From Tetmemena sp. SeJ-2015 (lineage: Eukaryota; Ciliophora; Spirotrichea; Sporadotrichida; Oxytrichidae), in NCBI GenBank assembly GCA_027382625.1, contig JAJKFJ010022716.1, positions 33,931-97,930 on the forward strand: a stretch of 64,000 nt of DNA, read 5' to 3'. Below are positions 1-11,100 of this stretch, in pieces (the stretch's first letter is position 1; every line of letters begins with the position of its first letter). A program made the position numbers and the translations under genes. The notes beneath the pieces were generated by a model. The model worked only from the letters and a program-made list of their open reading frames with translations. It made no database searches and was not told where the DNA came from.

Positions 1-449
1 TTATGAAATGACTTTTCATTCGCCTGTTGCATTAATGATTTTAGTAATCTTACTTTTTTTTTTATTTTCTTTAATTTATAATTTTATTTTAAAAAATATT
101 TTTTGGGTGATTTTTTTGATAAGTCTCTGAGAGCCAGAAGGTGATTTCCATTTAAGAAAAATATTTTTTTTTGGAAGACTTTCATAATGGCTCTAGAGAA
201 AGAAATAATAAGTTTGAAATCTTTTCCTATTGAGCAATTATATAGAGATAATTTTTAGCGAGGGAAAAAATTTAAGAATCAAAAAAATTTTTTAAATCAA
301 AAAATTTGAAAAGGATGTAGGAAAAATATTTTCTAAAACGAAAAGAAATTATTTGAAATTTTATTTGAAATAAATTATGAACTTCTCTCGATTTATCTAA
401 AGTTATTACTTCTAAAGTTAAATCATCTATATATTTGAGTAAAAGAAAT

Positions 450-481
450 GGCGGATTATCCGCCATGGCGGAAAATCCGCC
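450..481. repeat. 32-bp GGCGG palindromic repeat, copy 1
   Basis: A 32-bp near-perfect palindrome built from GGCGGAT and ATCCGCC modules around a central CCATGG, in otherwise about 85% AT sequence. The same unit recurs at 624-655, and both copies are preceded by GAAAT. Each unit could fold into a GC-rich cruciform. It may be a miniature element or protein-binding site. Confidence 0.7.
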
Positions 482-623
482 CTTTTAAAGTAGCAAAGAT
501 GAAAGTTTGAACTAATTTTAAAAATGTTTTATCGTCCGATAATTTATTTACAATTTCAACAATATTAAAAATATTTTAAAAAAGGAAAAACAATGAAATT
601 CTTTAATTAAAGATTGATGAAAT

Positions 624-655
624 GGCGGATTTTCCGCCATGGCGGATTATCCGCC
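624..655. repeat. 32-bp GGCGG palindromic repeat, copy 2
   Basis: Second copy of the palindrome at 450-481. It matches the first copy directly with a few changes in the two AT cores, and its reverse complement with about one mismatch. The two copies bracket about 140 bp of AT-rich DNA. Confidence 0.7.
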
Positions 656-1139
656 ACTTTAAAATGATTATTTGGATTAATTGAAACTTTAAGTAGGCAA
701 AAATATTTGAAATAAAATTTAATGATATTGAATGTTTTATTTTTCTTCTTGTTGTTAAAGAATGGTTTAGAAATTATTTATCTCCTTGTAGAAACTTTCT
801 TTATAATAAACTATTTGAATTAAGACTTAAAATTTTAAATAATAATCTTTGGGCAGAGGGGGAGAAATAGATTAAAAAAAAAATGCATAAAAAATATTTA
901 AAAGTCAAAATTCGAATAGGGGGATTTTTTGAAAAAAAATTTAAATTTTAAATTTTTAAAAAAAAAAAAATATTATTGAATTAAATTTTTACTTAGCCCG
1001 ATTTAATTCCTGCATTTAAAATATATTCTTGCTTGTTTATTACTGTTGCCTAAGCAGAGAAAAATTTTAATTAAATTATTAATTAGATTATAAAGAGATC
1101 GACCTTGGATTAATTAAACTTTTGATTACCTTCTTATTT

Positions 1140-1602
1140 CTTACAAATTTTACTAAATCTCGATATCATGAAGATTCCAAAGATGTGAAGGAAACTTACA
1201 AGAGCGTCAGTGATAACTTCCTGAATAATCAGTTAAGCGCTATATAAAAACCATCGATCGATTAGGTGGGAGCAAGATAATCTTTCAGTCTAACTCAAAA
1301 CAATGCTAACCTTGTAGGCTCGATAAATGATGGCTCAAAAACTGAGCGCCCAACTATGAATAGCAATTTGAATCAAAAGACTGGCATGAATAAGTCTAGC
1401 TTAAAATGTTTACTAATTTATTGTTCATAGCACTTTGGATGAAATGATGGATCTTTTGAAATATAACAAAGAAATAGATAAGAGAATTGTAGGCTCTATG
1501 AGAGCAGATCATGTTCAAGAGAACACTAAGAAGGTGTTCTATGGTGGCAAAGAAGATAGGCTCTCTTCTCTGCAGTATAGTGCTAGGCAGCTCTTACACT
1601 GA
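1140..1602 (+). CDS. 3' end of an unrecognised gene
   Basis: A coding run under the TAA/TAG = Gln code: hydrophilic, Ser/Asn/Gln-rich, starting before 1164 (YHEDSKDVKETYK) and ending with KEDRLSSLQYSARQLLH and a TGA at 1600-1602. A frame break near 1405-1435 (between NKSSLK and TLDEMMDLLKYN) is most likely a short IES. The upstream part of the gene is not visible in the AT-rich DNA to the left, so this is a partial gene or a single MDS block. No domain recognised. Confidence 0.5.
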
Positions 1603-2105
1603 TATATTTTAAGATATCACATTTGAGTTAGATTATTAAAATTCTTTAAGATTATCATTGGTACTTAAACTGTATCTTGGAGTGTGATTTAAAGCTTTAC
1701 AAAAATTATTTTATTTGGAAAAAGAAGCAAGTATTCGTAATCAAGGCTTATAGATGACCCGTGTTACCAACAAGACTACGAATTATAGGATTTGAATAGA
1801 GGTCTAATCTTTGTTAATTAGATAGAATATTTTTGAATATTATAGCCTTCTAATTATTAACAATCGCAATCAATTTTTCCCAGCCCTCACTGTTCGTTAT
1901 AAACATAGATCCACACAATTATAATTGAAAATATAGATTTCAATTTTTATTTGATCGGTTTACTCGTTGCTAATAATAACCTGTGGGATTTCTGAGATAT
2001 TTGCTAGGGTCTCAGAATTTCACCAAAAAACTCTCATCTTAAATTGTCTAAATTTAAATTTAAAGAGGAAGCTTAAATAGATGGTAGGGTGGGAATAAAA
2101 CCTTG
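1603..2105. other. Non-coding stretch, possible stray MDS
   Basis: Mostly AT-rich. A short frame near 1680-1790 (plus strand) is open under the ciliate code, but I could not link it to a neighbour. No repeat or RNA gene seen. Confidence 0.4.
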
Positions 2106-2902
2106 GGGGGGCCTTTCCTCGTCATCCATTTTTTTCATGAAAATACGAAAAATCTCTATCTGGGCTAAAAATAGCACCGATTCTTTAGTACAAATTCAAA
2201 TCCAGAGAGCCTATCCTGGTCATATTTTTTAATTTAATATTTTTTGGAATAGATTCATAGAAAATTAATGTTTAAATATTTAGATTGTAAAAGAATGGCA
2301 ATTTAACTAGAAAAATTGAAGCTTTAATAAGTAAAAGATATTTTATGTAATAATTAATTCATGGATCTCTTATAAATATTATCTTAGCCTCCGAGTCCTA
2401 TTTATAATTTAGAGCTCTCATTAAATTAAGATAATCTTAAAATTAATAACTAAGTCTATTTATATTTATTTAAATAAATTTGTTCCTTTTATGGATTATA
2501 AATAATGGAAATCTATTTATTCTATTTCTTTCCCGAATATCTTATAATTGAATATAATTGCCTTTACTCTTAAATTATTTATAGAATTTTTATTGAATTG
2601 CCCTCCCGATTAATTTTTTTTTAAAAATCATTTTCTTTATTTAATAACTAATTTATTGAAAGAGAATGGTCTTACTTAATAAAAATAAAATTAATCATAG
2701 CATTAAGTAGCCTTAAAAAATAATTTTTTGTGATTATCTTTCGACAAATATTAGCTAATTTGTTTAATTAAAAAACATGACCAGGATAGGCTCTCTGTAT
2801 TTGAATTAGTACTAAATAATCGGTGTTTTTAGCTGATTTTAGGCCAGATAGTGATTTTTCGTATTTTAATGAAAAAAATGGATGACGAGAAAAGGGCCCC
2901 CC
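2106..2902. mobile_element. 797-bp TIR element (MITE-like) with 9-bp target duplication
   Basis: Two copies of a roughly 125-135 bp sequence lie in inverted orientation at the two ends (2106-2232 and about 2768-2902). They share blocks such as CTCGTCATCCATTTTTTTCA and AGAGCCTATCCTGGTCAT, with scattered differences and small indels. The termini are GGGGGGCC and GGGCCCCCC. Immediately outside both ends is the 9-bp direct repeat AAAACCTTG (2097-2105 and 2903-2911), a clean target-site duplication. The interior is AT-rich with no transposase ORF, so this is a non-autonomous element. A 9-bp duplication is usual for Mutator-like elements, but I cannot assign a superfamily. Confidence 0.85.
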
Positions 2903-2944
2903 AAAACCTTGAACAGGCAAAAATAAGTTCATAAATAACATTAT

Positions 2945-3795
2945 AAAATTATTTATAAGCAAAATCTATTTTCGACAAGATTTTTTGTAAAGATCGAGTT
3001 GACCTATTTTTTTTGCAAGCCGCCTCTTCTTTCTCACCTTTATAAATTATGAATGAATAAGTAAAACTTTTAATTTTTCCCTTAATTTAGAGATTAAGAG
3101 GATAGGAAATAAATTACATCTGAATTCTTTTATTATGATACTAATTGCATGATAAATTGGTTAATGAATATTAAATAATGTAGCAACTCTGACAAAGACC
3201 TTTGGAGTAGTGAGGATTATCTTTGTGAGAACATCTGAAAGCGGGCTTTGTCCGGCCACGTTTATGATAGCACAGATAGCACATACCCTGAAATATTCCC
3301 TCTTGGGATTCTAAACTCACTTTATAAGGTATATAAATATTTCAATTAACATAAATTCTGGATTATACTCTACTCAAACATTTTATTCTTCTTGATGAAG
3401 TAAAATAACGTTTTATAATTGGTATAAGATTGAACTATTCTATTTTGTTAATTATTTTGGCAATATTACTTTATAATAATCCTTACTTTTGCATAATGAA
3501 AATATTATTGCATATAGTTTAATTTGATAATGTTTCTCATGTGTGTGTTCGCAGTTTATTATGACTTTGCATCCCTTGCGTCTCTTGTTAATATCGCTTT
3601 CAGGATTTGAGGGGGCTTTGAAGCTTTTAATCTCTCTAATTAAATCTATTTCTTTAGTAGAGTGATTAAGTTTTAACGCCTGCTCTTGCTTAAGAGACTA
3701 CGACGCAGTATTCAAATAGTCACCACCTAAACAGTTCTGGTGCGTGTCCCTAACACCTTCAAAATTTCCACACCCTAGTTCTTTTCTACCTTGAT
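2945..3795 (-). CDS. Cys/His-cluster protein (CxxCYHKxGR repeats)
   Basis: The minus strand encodes a double cysteine/histidine motif. The first half (3545-3795) is Lys-rich and ends in CKVIINCEHTHEKH. After an IES it continues as GMCYLCYHKRGRTKPAFRC, SHKDNPHYSKGLCQSCY. The pattern C-x(6)-C...H...H, CxxCY, GR, C-x-H, KGxCxxCY resembles a metal-binding module I associate with many ciliate proteins of unknown function. Two IESs are resolved: about 226 bp with pointer TGA (plus strand) at 3299-3527, and a short one near 3140-3170. The C-terminal tail continues basic (KEEAACKKNRSTRSLQKIL) toward 2960. Both gene ends are uncertain. The transposon at 2106-2902 lies just downstream, possibly inside the tail. 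Confidence 0.65.
3299..3527. other. IES, pointer TGA (plus strand)
   Basis: Direct repeat TGA at 3299-3301 and 3525-3527. Removing one copy plus the 223-bp AT-rich interior joins EKHY to QGMCYLCYH and restores the Cys/His motif spacing. Confidence 0.65.
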
Positions 3796-4402
3796 TAAAC
3801 AAAAACAATACTACAAATAATAATGAAGAAAATAGCTTATAAGTTTATCTAAAAATTGCTAGGCTGAAGAAATAAATAGTGTAGGGGTCTTAAAAAGATT
3901 TTTAAAAATAATTGATATAAGTAATCCTTTCTATTTAATAAAAATAAATAAATTTAGTTAACCCAAATAAATTAGAATAAAGATTATAAATTGAAAACTC
4001 ATTTATGAAAAATAGTTTTATATAAGAACTGCCGAACTAATTATCTATCTTCTGGAACATATTCATGTCATTTTCATATAAAATATAAAAGACTTTATAG
4101 AAAAGGCATTTATAAATTTTATCTTATGACGCATGAGGTCGGGATCGTATTGACATTAAATATGCTTAAATTTTAATATAATTGTGTGAAGTTATTTATT
4201 GTGTGTTTTTAATAGTTTGTTGGTATTAGGAGTCGAACTAAATCGCATAATTTTATAATATTTGGGGTTATTAAAAGCTAGAACTCGGCTCTCCTACAAA
4301 GTTCCCAACTCCACCTATTTAATATAAAATTTGAATTCTTTTGTTAATGATCGATTTGGGACTAGTTCTAAAAATTAGAAACTAAACTGCTAGATTGCTA
4401 AA
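3796..4402. other. AT-rich spacer
   Basis: About 600 bp of AT-rich DNA; I see no supported gene. It could hold the missing 5' MDS of the Cys/His-cluster gene on the minus strand. Confidence 0.4.
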
Positions 4403-4885
4403 ATGTCTAGGGAGTATAGCTATAAATATAGTTTATGCCGCAATGGGGCTGACTGTAAAGTCCTCCTGCTTGAATCTGAGGTAATATTTAAGCTTGGCCG
4501 AAGCCATGCATCTTCCCACCACCAGATGTGTTCATAAAAAATATCAAATAAATAAGGTTCGAAGAAAATGTAGGCATAAAAGTGCTTGATTATAATAATT
4601 AAGGATTTGATCCTTGAACTCTAAAGAAATAATCATATGCAAGGCTTGAAATTAATTTACTCTCGTCTATTAAGATGAATCGAGAGATGAAACCATTTCA
4701 TAAAATAAATATTGAGAGTACAAATTAAAGATTGCTAATTTAAGGAGGTTGATAAACCTGAAGCAATCCTTATGAAGTCTGGACGTAAGAGAGAAGTGCT
4801 CCCTAAGAAACTGTCTGCGATTATGGTAAATATCCATCGCTCATGCTCGAGACACCTAATATGCCGCTTGGGCTGTTAAAATTTT
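4403..4885 (+). CDS. Unrecognised ORF, Cys/His-containing
   Basis: An ATG at 4403 opens a frame without TGA for about 90 codons: MSREYSYKYSLCRNGADCKV, then EVIFKLGRSHASSHHQMC, then a Lys/Gln-rich helical stretch. After a frame break near 4680 a second run (KPEAILMKSGRKREVLPKKL) follows to about 4880. The Cys and clustered His residues could bind metal, but no family is certain. The end is undefined. Confidence 0.4.
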
Positions 4886-5656
4886 GCATTCAAATAATTA
4901 ATCATTATATCTCTCACTTAAAAAGATAAGTAAATTAAATTATCCCTCAGAATTAATAATTTGTATAATAAAATATTTTTATTTATGGTAAGATTTGCAT
5001 AAGATTCGTATTAATCAAGGAGAGCGAGAGTGTGTTTTTAAAGGTTTTATTATATTAGGGTGATTAATTCTTATGTTTATAGATTAAAATTGAGCACAGC
5101 TTAGTTATATCTGATTGTGTAAAATATTCTCTCAGTCTTGTTATTTCTACTAAACAATATAATTAAAGCGTACAAAATTAGCGAAGACTGTTACGAATTA
5201 AATCCTTTCTTTAAATAGGGGAATTAAAAAATATATTAAATAAATCGATGATATTTTTTTAATTCTATTTAGCAGCTAAATTAATCGTATTTTATAATTT
5301 ATCTTTTTTCTCTTAATAAATGATATAAATATAGGAATAGCATTTTATTCAATTCTTTAATCACTCTTTTTTGTTTCTTTAAAAAATTATTTGATTAGAC
5401 AAAATTTGTTTATTATTCTAAGTTTAATTCAAAATCAGAGGATTTAAGATCTTTAGATAATAAGAAATTATTTTTAAAACAAATTGCCCCATTAAAAATA
5501 ATTCACGAATTCCATTTTGATTTATCTTTAAAGCCCCAGCATACTAAGTTAAATTATAATTACGAATGATTTAATTTCCTAAGCAATTTTTCTGTTTCTC
5601 ACTTAGATCTCCCTTTACATCTCTATGAATGAGAATAGGGTGAGAATCGTGGATCC
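4885..5656. other. AT-rich spacer
   Basis: Low-GC DNA with many stops in all frames and no recognisable repeat or RNA gene. Confidence 0.5.
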
Positions 5657-6230
5657 ATGGCAGTGAATCTAAGATATTCTTCTAAACAGCTGCGTGGCAG
5701 CATGCTATCTATCAATTATCCTAAACTCTCAGAGAAAATATTATCCAGAGATGCTCCTTAGATTAATTTTTTCAGATTTTTTCGTCAAAATAATCCCTCC
5801 CACTCTTTCACAGCTTGCATTAGCTAAATTGATACTGAATCTACAAGATGATGAAATAACTGGGGTCGAGGATTTAGATACATCCTTTAGAATCAAGATG
5901 AAATAATCTAAGGGTACTGTATGTCTCTGGTGATGATTGAAATAAGTTAGAAATTGAAAGGGAAATCGATCAGTTTAGATTTTAAAAATCTCTCAATAAA
6001 ATTCTTCAAGTCTTGAGGGAGGTACCCCACTATTTATTTTTAGCCAAAGCATATAGTTAGGAGCGCTAGAGTGAAGTCTGCGGTGGAGGGGTGAGGCAAA
6101 AATAATTTTATCTGGCGGCCAGTCTTGTAACCTTATAAAAAGCAAGCTAAATTAGTTAGTTTAGCGGCGGCGAGCCAATTAAATTGCTTAATTAGTTTAA
6201 TTTTATCTTTTAACTCCCCCTTCGATTAAA
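5657..6230 (+). CDS. Unrecognised plus-strand coding segments
   Basis: ATG at 5657 starts a frame MAVNLRYSSKQLRGSMLSIN, followed by blocks in other frames: ITGVEDLDTSFRIKMK near 5855-5910 and a long helical stretch NKLEIEREIDQFRFQKSLNK near 5938-6000, continuing to about 6230. The frame changes imply two or more IESs that I could not place exactly. The segment lies just upstream of the gene starting at 6262 on the same strand and may be part of it. No domain recognised. Confidence 0.4.
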
Positions 6231-6261
6231 AAGCTATAGTAATTTATTAAGACCGGAACAC

Positions 6262-7466
6262 ATGCTAGACTACACACTAAATTCAATAAACATGCAAGAT
6301 ACAAAATATGCATAATTTTAAATTCATCTTCTTCGTACTCTAACCATTAGGATGAAAATGAAGATAGCCGCTAATCTCCTTCATCTCACATCCTCAGCTA
6401 AAAGAAGCAGTACAGTGTCACTACTGATGACTCACGCAAGTTAAATTTTAGTACAAATTTTAATTGTCTCGCAAGAGATTCATCGAACTCTGGAACGCAG
6501 GCTCTATCACAATCAAATAGGTAAGCTCGATTTTCCCAACCCAACCTCTGGACTTTGTCTTATCATTTTTCGTAGGCTGCCATTGCCAGCGGCATCAACT
6601 ATAGCACAATGCTTATACATTTATGAGATTTCTACTTTCATTTATATATGATCACAGCAAAGTCAATTGTTAAACTTTCCAAACTTGAGGGCAGAATAGA
6701 AAAGAAAAAGAAGAGAGTCAGCAAGCGCATGAGGAAAGAGAAGGAAGAGCTTGAAATTCTCCTCCAATTCTCCCTCAGAAAGCAAAGACTTGAAATTTAC
6801 TGATAGTATAATTCATCATTCATTAGAATTATTTGAGTTGCCAGGCCCTCAGACTCAAACCAATTGCGACTTTAGCTTTATGTAAAGAAAAGGGCTACCT
6901 CTGTCTCAGGACCCCAAAGAAAAGCAACTGGTCGAAAAAGCTTGCAGCAGATAGCTTGTGGGCCTAACTTCAGATTTCTTGAGCTTCTCGCAACAACTTC
7001 ACCAAAGTCTATTATAAAATATCGCTTCCCTTTATTTCATAAGAGTGACTTTTAATTTAGCAATAGAGAGACAGGAAAAAATATAGATAAACTAAGAACT
7101 CATGGCTCAAAAGCAAACTATGAGCTCAATTAGCAATAGTTCTTTAGAACAGGACATAAAGTACAGTGGAATATTTTTATCATAGCATTTAAAATTTAAC
7201 TCTAGATATTTGATGGACTGAGAGCAATGGAACTGAGAAACCTCTCGTTCCAATAATTATAATAATTTTAGGAGCTCGTAAAAAACAAGGAGTCTTCTAT
7301 CTCCTCTGCAAGTACCTACTGGACTAATACCCCCGCTGAATACGACGAGTCGAGTCTCGTAGTAAGACGCAGTGCACTTTTTTAGAGTCTAATGGATTTC
7401 TCGTTAGACGAAAATTAAGCAATGAGGGAGAAGGGGTCTAGCAACCTCCACGCCCTTTATGCTTGA
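6262..7466 (+). CDS. Coiled-coil hypothetical protein
   Basis: Start ATG at 6262 (MLDYTLNSINMQDTKYAQ), stop TGA at 7464-7466. The product has a Ser-rich N-terminus, a basic coiled-coil (KLEGRIEKKKKRVSKRMRKE), then ELPGPQTQTNCDF and a polar C-terminus (ELVKNKESSISSASTYWTNT). At least three IESs interrupt it. Two are exact: pointer CACA at 6605/6653 and pointer TTGA at 6790/6833. Removing the second eliminates an in-frame TGA. A third break lies near 7160-7270 (repeat TGGAA). No known family recognised; cytosolic by composition. Confidence 0.6.
6605..6656. other. IES, pointer CACA
   Basis: CACA at 6605-6608 and 6653-6656. Excision of 48 bp joins INYST to AKSIVKLSKLEGR in frame. Confidence 0.7.
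6790..6836. other. IES, pointer TTGA
   Basis: TTGA at 6790-6793 and 6833-6836. Excision of 43 bp removes an in-frame TGA and joins RKQRLE to LPGPQTQTN. Confidence 0.7.
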
Positions 7467-7966
7467 TTCCACTACATTGACATTTAAACACTCTACTAAT
7501 AAAATATACTCCACTTTAATTAGGACCATCGCAATCACTTTATTATATCAGATACTCTTTAGGCATTATACCCTAAAATAAAATACAAAATGTAAATTAT
7601 AATTAAGATAAAATAGCTCTGGAGGTTAATTTTGAATTTAAGCTCTTACTTATTGAGGCTATTATTTTTGAAATTAAAGATTTTTATATCTAGCAAAGAT
7701 GGGATATATTTATTTAAACCCATATATACTTTAGAATCTCATGATATTAAATTTAGTATTTAATTTTCAAAAACTTAAATTAGTAAGTTATTTGCTCTCA
7801 ACTCTTGCTATTAATTAATCTCTTTTCTATCCACACATAAATAATATAATGCTTTAAATTTGTTGTATCCTCCTCGTTTGGGATGTTGGAAATTATCCCT
7901 TCTTCTCAGTAGGATTTTGTGGATTATCATATTATTTAAGAATGTATTAAATTCTGTAATTTAAAA
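7467..7966. other. AT-rich intergenic stretch
   Basis: No supported gene. Short open frames near 7860-7930 on either strand could not be connected to neighbours. Confidence 0.4.
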
Positions 7967-8160
7967 CACTATTTGAACAGTTTAGAAGAAATTAGGATTA
8001 AATATCTAGATGATTAAATTGTCATTACTCCTCTCCAGAGTGGTACTTATGATTTTTGTGAGTGGCTATATCCATTCTAGGATCCTTTTCCAGTGCGCCG
8101 AAATAATCCATGTTCTTCAAGCGCAGCTTTGGATTCTACTATCACTAAATTAGAAGCATT
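7967..8160 (+). CDS. Partial coding segment, unknown
   Basis: A plus-strand frame HYLNSLEEIRIKYLDDQIVI followed by CEWLYPFQDPFPVRRNNP and ALDSTITKLEAL is open under the ciliate code and has ordinary amino-acid composition. It runs toward the 3' end of the opposing TBC gene; where it really ends is unclear. Upstream exons not found. Confidence 0.35.
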
Positions 8161-8174
8161 AAAACATATAAATT

Positions 8175-11100
8175 TCAAGTATTTTTCAAAGTTGGAGGAT
8201 ATTATAATTTGGAGTGGAGCTTTTCTTTTTCTATTTCTACATCGTGGTCTGAGATGAACTTGCTCTTTTCGAAATTAGAGAGTGAGAGATTCTTTAACTT
8301 GTCTATCCTACTCTTCTAATTCGTGGGACCTTGCAAATAAGTTGGCTGTGGGTATGCCTGCTAGGTTTAGCTTGTATACTAGGAAGTTTACTTCAAAATA
8401 TCTCAAGAAGGGAAAAGATAATTAAGATAGAAACTTTTAACATGAAATATCTTCTGAAGAAATTTATTGAGAACTCGTATTGTGATAATTACAAAAGGTG
8501 AATTAAAATTGTGGTTGATCGAATGTATTGCATTCGTTCTATTGCTGTTGGACTTCAGCCTATCGTCAAAGCTCCGTTAGTGGTTGTTTTAAGGCAAAAT
8601 ACCTTGACCATCACTAGTCTCCACCAAGGGCTAGCTCAAAGTCTTCTGATCTTTGAAGTCGTTGTTAGACATAGAGTTTATATTTTAAAGTGGACCCAGA
8701 TTAAGCTTCATGCTTTCCTTTTTAAAGCCTGATACTGTGCCCTTTACGTTTTATTTCGAAGATGATCAATTATTATTCAAAATAGTCACTTTAAAAGTTT
8801 TTAAAGATCCATGATGGCTCTTATGCTTCTCTATCAAGTTTACGTCAGATCTAGAATGATCTATCATAGCAAGAGAAGTCTTATTCACAGAACTCAAGTT
8901 TCTCAGTTTATTGGAGAAGGTGAAGCTTTATTTCCCGCCCTATCCTTCTATATCTCCAATTGGCTTGTTAGTAGGGGATATTTATTGAGAGAGACTGAGT
9001 TTTTCATTAAAGTTTCTCGGTTTGAATCTATTCAAGAGCTTTTGAGGCTCCTCAACTACAAATTTCCTAAAGCCCTAAAATGCACCTCCCTTATCTTGAA
9101 GATTATTATTAGGCATGTCCTCGTCTGATTACCCTGCATGCGTTTCTTGCACGCTGTTTAACTTTTATCTTAGGAACAAGAGCCTTTTAGCTAGCAGTAA
9201 ATCTGCAGCCTTTGTTGCATTATCTGCCTCTATATCTATAATATCCTATTCCTTACCAAACATTCTCTGGTTCGGAACTTAGTTAGCGGGAGAGGTTAAG
9301 CTCAGTTGCTGCCCGATGTTTAGATTGGATTAAGTTTGGTTTAGAGAAACACGGGGCTGAGCCACATTAATCTTAGATCTTCGCTTTCCCTTGTCTTTTG
9401 GATTTGGTAGCTAGCCACTCAGTCCTAGGAAGTCTTTTGCATCATCAAATTCTTCTTTCGCTACCTTAAATTAATTAAACAATATTAATACTCGTATCTA
9501 TCCTTCTTATTCTTCTGGAGCACCTGTTAAGTGAGAATATTTTGGTGTATGGAAAAAATGAGCTTGTTAACTATGTCTCTTATCAACATAGTTTCATTAA
9601 GCCTCATGGATTCCTCTATATTCATCCGCTATTCTAAAGTGAAGAGCTTAGCCTCTTTGATTTCATTGGGCCTTACTACGTTTCTATTCCAGGACTAGAA
9701 GGCATCATGCACTTCTATGAACTAGTTTTTCATCTGATTGAGTGAGTCTTCATAACTCCTGAAGAAGTTGGTGCAGCATTCAATATTAAGTATATAGGTC
9801 TGAAAATAAGAGATTGCAGATATCTTTGATCTTTGAAATCTTGGCTTTGGTCTTTCCATTAAGCGCTTTCATTCTTTCATTGACTGTGTCTTTATATTCC
9901 TCTACCTGTCTCGACTACTGATCAAGTTCAGTCCTCAGCACTTGTTGCAACTAATCCCTCGTATAGTCAATTTAGTCATAGATTTGATGTTTGGCTACTT
10001 CAACTGTCTGCATCATGTTATCCTTGAGGTCAAACATCTTCTTATCGTTTTCCTTGATGAATTAGTCGTGCTTTGCCTTGTAGGTATCCAGTCTAGATTC
10101 TAGTTTCTCATGCATGCTCGTCACTCTGTATTGCACCTTTTCAAATCGGCCGTTTACTAAGTCTTGAAAACCCTTGTTGTCATCTAACTCCCTCAGAATC
10201 ACTTTCTGCTTATCTCTCAACATCGTAATAGCATCATGATCTAAGATATATAAAATGAAAAACACATACATTTTCAAATCTGACTCTAGCACTTTGTAAT
10301 AGTCTCTGACGTGATTCTGAAAATCCTGCTTCGTCACATTTATCAAGCTCTTCAAAGACTCATTAACATCGCCCTGGTCTTTCAGTCCTTGTTTGAAATC
10401 CCCAATCTGAGTATTTATTTCAGACTTTATCTTTATAAAGAACTCTTGGTGGTCCCAGAAAGACTCCCTGAACTTAGAAATGTGCAACAGAGAATAGAAT
10501 AAGTCCCTAATCTGAGAGATTGAAAACTATCTTGGCTCAGATAAGATGTGTGCTTCCTTCTGCATATGACTCTCGTGGTTTAAGAATCGACGCGACTCAT
10601 ACTCTACTCTTTTGAGCTCTTTATCCTCCTTTACAAAAGATTTAAATCTTGAATTGAATTGTCTATAAATGATTTATGAAAAGTCTCAACTAGACCCTGC
10701 TGTGCTTTTTGGAAGTAAGTTAGCTTTTCGTCTTAAATTTTAGCCTTATGATCATCAAGATTTTACTTAAGCTCATTGATTTGCTGTTGCAAATAAGAGA
10801 TCGAGCCCTCTCGCTCTGACTTTTCTTAATAGACCAAATTCTCTACCTCCTCAATATTTTTAGTTAGACTCTCTCGCAGTTGCTAAGTTGTCTCCTCACT
10901 GCATTTCTCTTTATAGTGCTTTGTAAGTTATTCCATGTGCTTTGCTAAGTGGATGCAGTAACGAGGTACTATCCAGGGGATGTTGTCCCACTCTGTCTTA
11001 TCGTAATGCACATCTTCAAAGACCAAGGGGTCTTTTATTCTTTCACTCAGGTAGTTGTTTATGATTAAACAGATATAAAGATAAAAATCAAAATTAAAAG

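Larger units (their letters stand above)
1..1139. other. AT-rich non-coding stretch
   Basis: Very AT-rich sequence with long A and T runs and no frame that reads as protein under the TGA-only stop code. The only structured parts are two copies of a 32-bp palindromic repeat (listed separately). Probably intergenic germline DNA. Confidence 0.6.
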
